DNA of 64,000 bases from Acidobacteriaceae bacterium (GTDB lineage: Bacteria > Acidobacteriota > Terriglobia > Terriglobales > Acidobacteriaceae): the NCBI GenBank assembly GCA_030041435.1, contig JASHNW010000123.1, positions 1 through 64,000 on the forward strand, written 5' to 3'. The notes under the pieces are model-generated. The model made no database searches. It saw nothing but the letters and a program-made list of their open reading frames with translations, and was not told where the DNA came from. The position numbers and the translations under genes were made by a program. This document shows positions 52,716 through 61,046 of the stretch, piece after piece. Every line of letters begins with the position of its first letter. Position 1 is the stretch's first letter.

Positions 52716-53112
52716 CACGAATGTGCTGATCAGCCGCCTCCTAAGCGCCTCGGCCGTCCCCGCCCAGGCTGTCCGCAGAGCGTTCGATCATCACCACGTA
52801 ATCTTCTCCGAAGCGACTATGTTCGAATTGGCGGACGTACTGGCGCGTCCTAAATTCGACGCCTGGCTTTCGCTGAAGGAACGCCAGGACTTCGTCGCGT
52901 GGCTCGGAGAGGTGGCCGACTTCGTCCCCATCCTCCACCCCCTGCGCGCCTGTCGCGATCCGCGCGACGACAAGTTTCTCGATGTCGCTGTGCACGGCGC
53001 GGCGGATGCGATCCTCACCGGCGACGCCGATCTGCTGGCCATGCACCCCTTCCGCGGAATCGCCGTCCTCACGCCTGCCGCGTGGCTCGCCGCCCAGCCG
53101 CCTGCCCTCTGA
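52693..53112 (+). CDS. PIN-domain toxin
   Basis: 139 residues from ATG 52693. PIN acidic residues: D in LVIDTNVLISRLL, E in MFELADVL, D in RDDKFLDVAV and D in ILTGDADLLAM. The subgroup RDPRDDKFLDVAVHGAADAILTGDADLL is the family often annotated 'putative toxin-antitoxin toxin component, PIN family'. RNA cleavage is likely. Overlap with the antitoxin gene implies coupled translation. Confidence 0.92.
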   Translation: MQQRLVIDTNVLISRLLSASAVPAQAVRRAFDHHHVIFSEATMFELADVLARPKFDAWLSLKERQDFVAWLGEVADFVPILHPLRACRDPRDDKFLDVAVHGAADAILTGDADLLAMHPFRGIAVLTPAAWLAAQPPAL

Positions 53113-53130
53113 CCCTTCCGGCGGGTCTGA

Positions 53131-53898
53131 CTACTTCCCGTTCGCGTCCCGCGAGATCCACCACAGCACTTCCCCGAAGACCTTCCACTTCGACGCGTTG
53201 CTGATGTCCAGCGGCGGATACTTGTGGTTCGCCGAAATCAGCAGGTCCGCCCCCGCCACCCGCTGCAGGCGGGCGATCTTGAAGCCCAGATCGCGATGCG
53301 ATACCACCGTTAGCCGCTGGTGCAGGCGGTCGCGATCGGTCTCGGCTGTATCCACGAACACGATCGACTCGGGCGCGATCAGCGGCGTCATGGAATCGCC
53401 GCACAGGTGCATGCCGATGACGTTTTCCGGGTGCGGGCACCAGCCCAGCGGCGCCAGCACGATGTCTTCCACCTCGGCCTGGGAGAGAACGACGTTTTGT
53501 TTCGGGGCGATGCGGTCGCCGAACGCGGTTACGTTCAGCACCGGGATGGCGACCGCGTTGCCCTCGATGGGCCGCGACGGTTTCGCGGCCACGATGCGGA
53601 AGTCCTGCAGGCGCGTCCGCAGCGACCCCAGCACCCGCCGCAGCCCGGACTCGGGCATGCCGGAGACGTCCATCCCGGCGCGCTCCCAGAAGTATGCCCC
53701 CTCCCCAGTCCTCGCCAGGTTGCCGAGTGCCACATAGGTCTGCGCCGTCGGCTCATGCTTTCCCTGGATCCAGCGCGAAACCGTCGCCGGAGACACCCCC
53801 AGGCGATCCGCCAGAGCCGATTGGTTCATTTTCAGGTCCCGCAGCAGACGCCTGATTCGATCCGACCACTCGTGGGTAGGTTGCTGTTGCACTGCCAT
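53131..53898 (-). CDS. XRE-S24 (LexA/CI-like) transcriptional repressor
   Basis: 255 residues from ATG 53898. An N-terminal Cro/CI helix-turn-helix (about 12-65: LKMNQSALADRLGVSPATVSRWIQG) precedes a C-terminal S24 peptidase-like domain. The Ser nucleophile lies in MHLCGDSMTPLI and the Lys in LGFKIARL. Such proteins can autocleave when DNA damage activates RecA. A perfect inverted repeat lies just upstream. No phage genes surround it. Confidence 0.9.
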   Translation of the reverse strand: MAVQQQPTHEWSDRIRRLLRDLKMNQSALADRLGVSPATVSRWIQGKHEPTAQTYVALGNLARTGEGAYFWERAGMDVSGMPESGLRRVLGSLRTRLQDFRIVAAKPSRPIEGNAVAIPVLNVTAFGDRIAPKQNVVLSQAEVEDIVLAPLGWCPHPENVIGMHLCGDSMTPLIAPESIVFVDTAETDRDRLHQRLTVVSHRDLGFKIARLQRVAGADLLISANHKYPPLDISNASKWKVFGEVLWWISRDANGK

Positions 53899-54302
53899 GC
53901 ACACTCCGCTGCGTCTCGGGGGCCCCTTGCACTCGCGCAATTGCGCTAAAGAAATCAATAATTTAGCGCGGTTCCGGGTATCCTAACAGGAACCACAACG
54001 CATCCAAAGTAGTCAGCCCGAGGGGTTGCCGGATCGTGCGCTGCGGCGGTCTGGTAGCCCGAGAGTCAGGGCCATTCACGCAAGGGATGGGCAGAGCGGA
54101 ACGCTGTCTCGGAGTTGGTTCGCCTTGCCAACTTTGGCGTTCATGCCTGACCCAGGGACATTGAGATGCGGTGCAGGGTCAATAGGTCAGGTGCCGCCGC
54201 ATTCAATAAATGCCCCGCCTTCCCTGCGTTCAGCCTAAACCCGCCCTGTAATGATCGACCAGAGATACTCAGGTCTGCGCACATGCCCGCCGGGAGGCAG
54301 TA
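53899..54302. other. Divergent promoter region, no gene seen
   Basis: 404 bases between the S24 repressor and a response regulator. Apart from the operator repeats at 53935-53969 there is nothing gene-like. A GGGAGG site precedes the GTG start at 54303. Confidence 0.4.
53935..53969. promoter_or_regulatory. Probable operator of the S24 repressor
   Basis: The perfect 12-base palindrome GCGCAATTGCGC (53935-53946) overlaps the inverted repeat GCGCTAAA/TTTAGCGC (53943-53950 and 53962-53969, 11-base spacer). Both lie 37-71 bases upstream of the repressor start, where an autoregulatory site is expected. Confidence 0.6.
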
Positions 54303-54704
54303 GTGAACGGTAAAGATGGAAACCGCTCGATTCTGATCGTGGACGACGAACCGGAGGTGACCGAGTCGCTCGCCGCCATTCTTCAGCAGTACGGTTACAA
54401 TGTGCGCGTCGCGCAAACCGCCGAGCAGGCTATCGGGGCCATCGCCGACTGGCAGCCGGATCTCGCCATTGTGGACGTGGTGCTGCCGCAGATGAATGGC
54501 ATCGATCTGGCTGTCACCATCCGCAACGCCCACCCCAACTGCCGCCTGGTGCTCTTCTCCGGCCAGCAAACCTCGCAGTCGGTGCTCGAGGAGGCGGCCA
54601 AAAAGGGTCACCTCTTCGAGATTCTCGCGAAGCCGGTGCACCCTCTGTTCATGCTCGATTACGTGTCCAGCCGCCTGGCCGGGCGCTTCCGCGGCGTCGC
54701 GTAG
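54303..54704 (+). CDS. Stand-alone receiver-domain response regulator
   Basis: 133 residues starting at a GTG preceded by GGGAGG. The acidic pair D14/D15 (LIVDDEPE) and phospho-acceptor D58 (LAIVDVVLPQMNG) are present, together with a late lysine in ILAKPVHPL. There is no output domain or kinase next to it, so it is an orphan receiver. It could be a final acceptor of the Hpt phosphorelay encoded elsewhere in the window, but nothing in the sequence shows that. Confidence 0.92.
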   Translation: MNGKDGNRSILIVDDEPEVTESLAAILQQYGYNVRVAQTAEQAIGAIADWQPDLAIVDVVLPQMNGIDLAVTIRNAHPNCRLVLFSGQQTSQSVLEEAAKKGHLFEILAKPVHPLFMLDYVSSRLAGRFRGVA

Positions 54705-54813
54705 CGTCTGTCGACGATTACGTCGGGTTTCCCGCGTCGTCGCCGCAGTACATCAGTCCCGCGTTGCCCCCTCAGGGCTGATCCGGGGGGCTGCCGCGCG
54801 CCAAATCTCCCGT

Positions 54814-56601
54814 TTACTCCACCTTCCCGATGTACACCCCATAAGGGCCCAGCTGGATCATGTCGATAGACAGCGGGTCGGGCGCGCCCGGGGTCTTCAG
54901 CAGCGTCTTCACGTGAAAGGTGCTCACGCCCTGGGCGGTGAGGTTGAAGCTCACGGTTTGCGGCTCAGCCGTGAAGTTGCAGGCCACGATCACCGCTTCT
55001 CCGTCGCGCGATTTGCGCAGCCAGCTCAGGACGTGCTGGTCCGTGGGGTTCAGCATGATTTCGTCGCCATCATGCAGGGCTGGATCGGCTTTTTTGAGCG
55101 CGATCATCTTCTCGTACCAGTCGAGCATCGAGCGCTGTTCGCTCTCTTCCGCTGCGACGTTGACGGTTTTGTAGCTGGGCGGGATAGGCAGCCACGTCTT
55201 CGCCGCCGCCGAGAAACCGGCGTCCACGCCGGCGTCCCACTGCATCGGCGTGCGCTCCCCGTCGCGCCCTTTTTCTTTCGGCCAGCCGCGGATGCCGATG
55301 GGATCCTTCACGTCCTGCTTGCGCCTCGGCGGCGTGGTCACCATCCCGATTTCGTCGCCGTAGTACATCATCGCGGTGTCGCGTGAAGCGAACAGAATCG
55401 TCGCCAGCACCCGGCCCACGTCCTCCTTGTGATCGTTCGTCACCCAGCGATCCCAGCGCTTGTTGTCGTGGTTGTCGAAGACAAACAGCGGCATGTTGCC
55501 GTCAATCTCCGTCTCCGCCTCGTTGATGCGCTGGCGGAAGCGATCCACGTTGAGGACATCGACGCCGTTGGGCGGGAACCCGACTTCCATGTCCATGGGC
55601 AGGTCGAGCTCGTCGTTGTTCGTGCCGTACATTTTGCGCAGGTCGTCGACGGAGCGGAGATACGTCTCGCCGATCAGGATCACCTTGCGGCCTTCGGTCT
55701 GGTTGGCCACCTGGCGCAGCTCGCGCAGCACATCGTTCACTTCGGGCAGATTGTCGGTCAGGTTGGTTTTCACCACCTTGTCACCGTAGGCGTTGATCAG
55801 CGGCTTGCCGTCGGGGCCGAGCACGTAGTCTTCGTCCCGATCCTGCGGATCTTCAAAGAGCGAGGTGATGGCGTCGAGGCGGAAGCCGGCCACGCCGTGC
55901 TGGATCCAGAAGCGCTCCACGTCGTACATGGCCTTGCGCACGGCAGGGTTATTCCAGTTCAGGTCCGGCTGCTGGATGTAAAAGCGGTGGTAGTAGTACT
56001 GCTGCCGCGCCGGGTCCCACTGCCACGCAGATCCGCCGAAGACCGACTCCCAGTTGTTGGGCGGCTCGCGCTGGCCGTCGACCATCTTCGGATCGTGCCA
56101 CATGTACCAGTCCGCTTTGGAGTTGTCGCGGGAGCTTTCCGATTCTTTGAACCACGGGTGCTGGTCCGAGGTGTGGTTCAGCACCAGGTCCATGATGATG
56201 CCGATGTGCCGCTTATGCGCCTCTTCCACGAGGTGGTCGAAGTCGGCCAGCGTGCCGTATTGCGGATCGATCGCGTCGTAGTCGGAAATGTCGTAGCCGA
56301 AGTCGACCTGCGGCGAGGGATAGATCGGCGTCAGCCAGATAGCGTCGATGCCCAGCTTCTGCAGGTAGTCGAGGCGCGAGGTGATGCCGTTCAGGTCGCC
56401 GATGCCGTCGCCGTTCGAGTCCTGGAAGCTGCGCGGATAAATCTCATAGATGACGGCGTTCTTCCACCAGTCGCGGTTCTGGTGCGCGGGCTGGTTGAGC
56501 GAGTCGGAGCTTGCCTGGCTCTGCTGGGCGCTGAGCGTGGCGGCAGGAACGAGGAGCGCGGCAAGCGCGAGGAACGCGCTCGTGAGGCGAGCTGCTTTCA
56601 T
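54814..56601 (-). CDS. Secreted GH13 alpha-glucosidase
   Basis: 595 residues from ATG 56601, which begins a signal peptide (ARLTSAFLALAALLVPAATLSA). GH13 catalytic residues: nucleophile D in GFRLDAITSL, acid/base E in LIGETYL, third carboxylate in FVFDNHDNKRW. The fold and the PRSFQDSNGDGIGDLNGI start match oligo-1,6-glucosidase / alpha-glucosidase. It would release glucose from maltodextrin ends in the periplasm. Lies downstream of the inositol oxygenase on the same strand. Confidence 0.93.
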   Translation of the reverse strand: MKAARLTSAFLALAALLVPAATLSAQQSQASSDSLNQPAHQNRDWWKNAVIYEIYPRSFQDSNGDGIGDLNGITSRLDYLQKLGIDAIWLTPIYPSPQVDFGYDISDYDAIDPQYGTLADFDHLVEEAHKRHIGIIMDLVLNHTSDQHPWFKESESSRDNSKADWYMWHDPKMVDGQREPPNNWESVFGGSAWQWDPARQQYYYHRFYIQQPDLNWNNPAVRKAMYDVERFWIQHGVAGFRLDAITSLFEDPQDRDEDYVLGPDGKPLINAYGDKVVKTNLTDNLPEVNDVLRELRQVANQTEGRKVILIGETYLRSVDDLRKMYGTNNDELDLPMDMEVGFPPNGVDVLNVDRFRQRINEAETEIDGNMPLFVFDNHDNKRWDRWVTNDHKEDVGRVLATILFASRDTAMMYYGDEIGMVTTPPRRKQDVKDPIGIRGWPKEKGRDGERTPMQWDAGVDAGFSAAAKTWLPIPPSYKTVNVAAEESEQRSMLDWYEKMIALKKADPALHDGDEIMLNPTDQHVLSWLRKSRDGEAVIVACNFTAEPQTVSFNLTAQGVSTFHVKTLLKTPGAPDPLSIDMIQLGPYGVYIGKVE

Positions 56602-56809
56602 TGTTGTTCTAACTCCCAAAGAAAATCTGCTGCGCGTGCCGCTCTCTTTGCCCCTCCGTTTTCGCGCGGGGTCGCGGGGCGGCTTTTTTTCGCCCAGGGG
56701 GAAAAGCTAACACAACACCGCCCGCAGGTGTCGGGGTTGTGGGAAATCGCCGGGCGCCCCACATCCCTGGCGTAGGGATGTGGGTGTTGGGATGCAAGTG
56801 CCAGGGCGC

Positions 56810-57670
56810 TTACCAGGCAATTTCCGGCGGGAAGAATTCCGCAAACAAGTCGTCGTAGTAGGGTTTCATCTCCGCGAGCTTCGGCTTGGCGTGCCCCTTC
56901 GAATACAAATCGTATTTGTTGAATTCGTTCACCCAGCCGAACATCGCGACATCCTGATCGTTCATCAGGTGCCGGTACGCGCCGTGCTTGTGCGCCGGGT
57001 AAAACGAGTGGTAGCGCAGCATGTACAGCGCTTCGGCGGGCAGATAATTCTTCATCGCTTCGTAGATGTAGCCGTCGTGGCCGAACGACATGTGCACCCG
57101 ATCGAGCCCGCAATTCGGCTCGTACACGCCATATTTCGTCGAGTACACCGGGTGATGCAGATCCGGATTGCGCGCGAAATACTCCGGAAACACGATGTCC
57201 TCGGAATAGGCGCAGCCCACCGGGAAGGTATCGCCCACCACGCCCCACTGCGGCTCGCCCCACAGGCACAGCACCTTGCCCAGATCGTGAACGAAACCCG
57301 CCACCACAAACCACCGCGGATGGCCGTCGGCGCGAATCGCCTCCGAAGTCTGGAGCAAATGCTCGATCTGCGTCAGATCCGTGTCCGGATCGCTGTCGTC
57401 CACCAGCGTATTCAGAAACTCCGCCGCCTCCCAGATCGACTTTTTGCCCTTGTTCAGCCCGAAATATTCCTTCTCCTTCGCCAGAACGTAGTCAAAGGTC
57501 TGGTTCTCGTGGTTGAGCCGGTAGAACTGCGCCACGCCGGGATTGGCCTTCTCGTCGTATTGCCGGAACTCTTCCTTCGACTTTCCCTCCCGATAACGGC
57601 CCTTCAGAAAGTCATCCCACTCTTCCATATCGGCGCCGAGCGGTTTCTCGTGTTGCGCTGCTGTTCCCAT
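56810..57670 (-). CDS. Inositol oxygenase
   Basis: 286 residues from ATG 57670, close to the ~285 of the animal enzyme. HD-type di-iron motif FVHDLGKVL and other family marks are intact: FDYVLAKEKEY, WGVVGDTFPVGCAYSEDIVFPEYF, SFGHDGYIYE, YHSFYPAHKHGAYRHLMN. The enzyme splits myo-inositol to D-glucuronate with O2. It is mainly eukaryotic and patchy in bacteria. Upstream on the same strand is a sugar-transporter-like gene, giving a plausible uptake-and-oxidation unit. Confidence 0.95.
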   Translation of the reverse strand: MGTAAQHEKPLGADMEEWDDFLKGRYREGKSKEEFRQYDEKANPGVAQFYRLNHENQTFDYVLAKEKEYFGLNKGKKSIWEAAEFLNTLVDDSDPDTDLTQIEHLLQTSEAIRADGHPRWFVVAGFVHDLGKVLCLWGEPQWGVVGDTFPVGCAYSEDIVFPEYFARNPDLHHPVYSTKYGVYEPNCGLDRVHMSFGHDGYIYEAMKNYLPAEALYMLRYHSFYPAHKHGAYRHLMNDQDVAMFGWVNEFNKYDLYSKGHAKPKLAEMKPYYDDLFAEFFPPEIAW

Positions 57671-57811
57671 AGCCGTAACTCCTTTGGAAAGCTCTCCGGA
57701 ATTTGACGTTATCGATAACGATAAGCCGATGGGGACGGGTTTGGCCAGAATGCCGGATGAATAATTGAGCCCCCGCACGCGCTCGCCTGTTGCCTCCCGT
57801 CAGCCCTGAGG

Positions 57812-59125
57812 CTACGAGAAATCGGTCCTGCGCCAAAGGCGGTACGTTCCGACCGCGAGGACCAGCAGCAATGCCCCGGTCAGCAGGGCCAGCCACAGGC
57901 GATTGATGCCCATCGAAGGCACCACCGCCGTCGCCGCAAAGGCGGCAAAAAAGGAAATGGCGACCGCCATGATCAGGTAATCCCACCAGCGGCGCCCGCC
58001 GCCGGTGTCCGCCTCGATGCCGCTCATCGCACGCAGCGTCTGCAGGTAATCCAGCCGGTAGCGATCGCATTCGCGCAGAATCGCGTCGTTCTGCGATGTG
58101 TGCTCTTTGCCGGTAGCCGCGCCGGATCCAATCAGCGCCGCTCCCGCGATCATGATGATCGATCCTCCCACAACCAGCAGGTCCTGGGCGCGCGTGGCTC
58201 CGCGCAGCTCTCCGAACACCAGCGCCGCCCACGCCAGTCCCCACAGCTGGTTCGTGTTCGTCAGCGGAATGCCCCGGCCAATGCCCACGTACTTCGCGGC
58301 AAATTGCTGGAACAGATCGCCGACCACCCACACAAAGCCGCCCAGGAACAGCCAGAACAGCAGCCCCCGCGCATGCTCGAGCTCCCCGGAAATCCTCGCA
58401 ATTCCTCCTCCCAGCGTGACCGCCAGGATCGATACCGTCAGCAGTTCCCCCACCGTGAAGGCCGTCACGAACGAGAGCGGATTCATGCCGCTGATATAGG
58501 CCTTGCGATAGGGAATGTACATCGTCCCCCATAACAGGCAGGCTCCCAGAGCAGCCACAATCCCCTGGGCTGCGTGGGCTCCGGCGTGGTGAACGCCATG
58601 CATGCTGCTGAATCCCAGCATCGTTGCGGCGATCGCGATGGCCACCGCTCCCAGCACCACGCGAACAATCACGGATCGCCTTGCGCCCTTCAGTTCACCG
58701 AACAGCAGCCTGGCCCATACCAGCCCAACCAGGGCGTTGGCGTTCCACAGAGGAAAGGCAATCGCCAGGCCAACGTCGCGAATCGCGAAGACGGTCAGCG
58801 TGTTCGCCACGGCCCACAGCGATCCGGCCAGCAGCGCCCATACGATCAGGTGCCGCTTGCTGTTCAAATCCTGAAAAACGTATTCCGTGCCCTTCAGCAG
58901 GGTGGGGAACGTCCACCGCGCAACAAAAACTCCGGCCACCATACAAAGCGAAATGGCCCAGGGCGAAAGCCCAATGGTGACCAGCTTCACCGGAGCCTCC
59001 GCGGCTCCCAGCCACGCGCCTCCCACCAGCCCGCAAAGCACCCCCAGCCAGTGCAGGGATTTGAGCTCTCCCTGCGCGGACGCAGCATCGGCGCGCCTGG
59101 GCTCGGTCACCGGTTTCAGTTCCAT
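57812..59125 (-). CDS. Sugar-transporter-like membrane protein (RhaT/GlcU type)
   Basis: 437 residues from ATG 59125. Ten hydrophobic helices with GLCGLVGGAWLGA-like Gly-rich starts and two EamA-like halves: LAIAFPLWNANALVGLVWARLLFGELKG and GIPLTNTNQLWGLAWAALVFGELRG. This repeat is typical of the L-rhamnose/glucose uptake families in the drug/metabolite-transporter superfamily. The last ~75 residues are a helix with a charged cytoplasmic part and further hydrophobic helices. Its start overlaps a micro-ORF stop (TGATG). Substrate unproven; inositol or a sugar is likely. Confidence 0.85.
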   Translation of the reverse strand: MELKPVTEPRRADAASAQGELKSLHWLGVLCGLVGGAWLGAAEAPVKLVTIGLSPWAISLCMVAGVFVARWTFPTLLKGTEYVFQDLNSKRHLIVWALLAGSLWAVANTLTVFAIRDVGLAIAFPLWNANALVGLVWARLLFGELKGARRSVIVRVVLGAVAIAIAATMLGFSSMHGVHHAGAHAAQGIVAALGACLLWGTMYIPYRKAYISGMNPLSFVTAFTVGELLTVSILAVTLGGGIARISGELEHARGLLFWLFLGGFVWVVGDLFQQFAAKYVGIGRGIPLTNTNQLWGLAWAALVFGELRGATRAQDLLVVGGSIIMIAGAALIGSGAATGKEHTSQNDAILRECDRYRLDYLQTLRAMSGIEADTGGGRRWWDYLIMAVAISFFAAFAATAVVPSMGINRLWLALLTGALLLVLAVGTYRLWRRTDFS

Positions 59126-59214
59126 CAGCTGAGAACCACGAGCAGAATCACGCCGGCAATCAGGACAAAGAACGGCACGAGGAATTGGGGGTCGGTGACC
59201 ACGGCTCTCAGCAT
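59125..59214 (-). CDS. 29-residue single-helix micro-ORF
   Basis: MLRAVVTDPQFLVPFF continues into IAGVILLVVLS: one hydrophobic helix filling most of the peptide. The stop codon and the transporter start share bases (TGATG), so translation would be coupled. An AGGA-like run and the matching GC-rich context upstream support a real start, but the size is small. Confidence 0.5.
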   Translation of the reverse strand: MLRAVVTDPQFLVPFFVLIAGVILLVVLS

Positions 59215-59300
59215 AGGAAGTATTGTCCACGATTTGTTCCGGCCGCGGGCGAATTCTGTTCGCAGGCGGGCCGCCGCACCGTCCCTGTACTCTGTAGGGC

Positions 59301-59768
59301 ATGGAGAAGCTGTCCCATTACGATGAGGCGGGCGAGGCGCGCATGGTCGACGTGAGCGCGAAGGCGGCAACGCGGCGCCAGGCCGAGGCGTCGGCCTTTG
59401 TCGCCATGTCGGCGCGGGCGCTGGCGGCCTTGCCGCACAATCCCAAGGGGAATCCGCTCGAGGTGGCCCGCATCGCCGGCATCCAGGCGGCCAAGCGGAC
59501 CGCGGAGCTGATTCCCATGTGCCATCCCCTCCCGCTCACGCATGTCGATGTGCACACGGAGGTTGCCGACGGCGGCATTGCCATTCGCGCAGCCGCGGCG
59601 ACGACCGCGCAGACCGGCGTGGAGATGGAAGCCCTCACCGCTGCCGCCGTGGCGGCGCTCACCGTCTACGACATGTGCAAGGCGGCTGATAAAGCCATCG
59701 TGATCCGCGAGGTGCGGCTGGAGCGCAAGACCGGCGGAAAGAGCGGGGACTGGGTGCGCCGGCCCTGA
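59301..59768 (+). CDS. moaC: Cyclic pyranopterin monophosphate synthase
   Basis: 155 residues. The MoaC core is clear: [16 protein letters not shown] near the start, [20 protein letters not shown] and [23 protein letters not shown]. The enzyme makes cyclic pyranopterin monophosphate in molybdenum-cofactor synthesis. No other moa gene is adjacent. Start ATG 59301. Confidence 0.96.
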   Translation: MEKLSHYDEAGEARMVDVSAKAATRRQAEASAFVAMSARALAALPHNPKGNPLEVARIAGIQAAKRTAELIPMCHPLPLTHVDVHTEVADGGIAIRAAAATTAQTGVEMEALTAAAVAALTVYDMCKAADKAIVIREVRLERKTGGKSGDWVRRP

Positions 59769-60005
59769 CGCGCCAAGGTCCCGAATGACCTGATGACGCC
59801 GGCGCAAGCCTCCCGCCCCTGCGTCCGGAACAGGTTACGGCTTTTTTCTTCGCTCCCTGCGCCAGCCTGGATGCCGGTCCTGCCCAGGCATCCGCCCGCC
59901 ATTTCGCGCCATCTCTGTTATGGATGTCTCTGCGCCCGTCGTGTCTGCCTGCTGGCCAGGGAACATCAGAGGCACGTCCAATTTTGTCAAGGATCGAATC
60001 CCCTG

Positions 60006-61046
60006 ATGTCCCATGTCCTGGTAACGGGCGGTGCCGGATTTTTCGGCGGAATTCTGAAGCGGCACCTGCTGCGCCAGCGCTGGCACGTCACCAGCGTGGA
60101 CCGCGTTCCCGACCCCAGCTGGCATCCCCACCTGACAAAGATCACCGGTGACCTGCGCGATCCCTGGCTGCTGAACTCGGTCTTCCGCCGCGCCCGGTAC
60201 GACGCCGTCTTTCACTGCGCGGCGGTGGTGGCGCACGGCATGGATCTGGACGAGGACGACCTGTGGACCTCCAACGTCAACGCCACCCGCATGATCGCGG
60301 CAGCCTGCCGCAGCTACGGGGTGCCCAGGCTCATCTTCACCTCGACCAACTGCCTGTGGGCCGGCAGCGTGGGCCACGCCATTCGCGAACAGGAGATGCC
60401 CGATCCGGCTGAAATATATGGGCGCTCGAAGCTGGCCGCCGAGCACATTTTGTGCGGGTACGGAAAGGATCTTGAGGTCGTCATCCTGCGCTGCCCCACC
60501 ATAATCGACCGCGGACGCCTCGGGCTGCTGGCCATCCTCTTTGAGTTCATCCACGACGGCAAAACCGTCTGGATCGTGGGCGACGGCAGCAATCGCTGCC
60601 AGTTCATTTACGCGGCCGATCTCGTCCGTGCCTGCATGGCGGCGGTGCGCCCCGGAGTCTGCGACATCTTTCATGTCGGTTCAGACGGCGTGCAGCCGCT
60701 CCGCGAACTCTTCCAGGCGGTCATCGACGCGGCCGGCAGCGCATCCCAGGTGCGCTCGCTGCCCAGGACAGCCTCGCTGGCCGCCGTGCGCATAGCGCAT
60801 CGGCTCGGCGTCTCGCCGCTGGGCCCGTATCACTCCAGCATGATCGCCGAGGATTTTCTCTTCGACACTACAAAAATCAAACAGCGCCTGGGCTGGCGGC
60901 CCACGCTCACCAATGCCGAGATGCTGGTAGAGGCGTACCGCTGCTATGCGAACCGGCGTGAGGAGATTAACCAGCGGACGGATGTCTCCGCCCATGCGCA
61001 GGCCGGGCCCATGGGCGTCATCCGGCTGCTGAAGTGGGTGTCATGA
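60006..61046 (+). CDS. NAD-dependent epimerase/dehydratase
   Basis: 346 residues from ATG 60006; the longer frame upstream is not protein-like. An extended SDR with the NAD motif VTGGAGFFGG, Asp/Arg-containing second strand (SVDRV) and catalytic YGRSK with a Ser-containing STNCLW strand. The sugar-nucleotide substrate is unknown; 3-beta-hydroxysteroid dehydrogenase-like members look similar. Its stop overlaps the start of the membrane glycosyltransferase (ATGA), so a sugar made or changed here may be moved by that enzyme. Confidence 0.9.
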   Translation: MSHVLVTGGAGFFGGILKRHLLRQRWHVTSVDRVPDPSWHPHLTKITGDLRDPWLLNSVFRRARYDAVFHCAAVVAHGMDLDEDDLWTSNVNATRMIAAACRSYGVPRLIFTSTNCLWAGSVGHAIREQEMPDPAEIYGRSKLAAEHILCGYGKDLEVVILRCPTIIDRGRLGLLAILFEFIHDGKTVWIVGDGSNRCQFIYAADLVRACMAAVRPGVCDIFHVGSDGVQPLRELFQAVIDAAGSASQVRSLPRTASLAAVRIAHRLGVSPLGPYHSSMIAEDFLFDTTKIKQRLGWRPTLTNAEMLVEAYRCYANRREEINQRTDVSAHAQAGPMGVIRLLKWVS

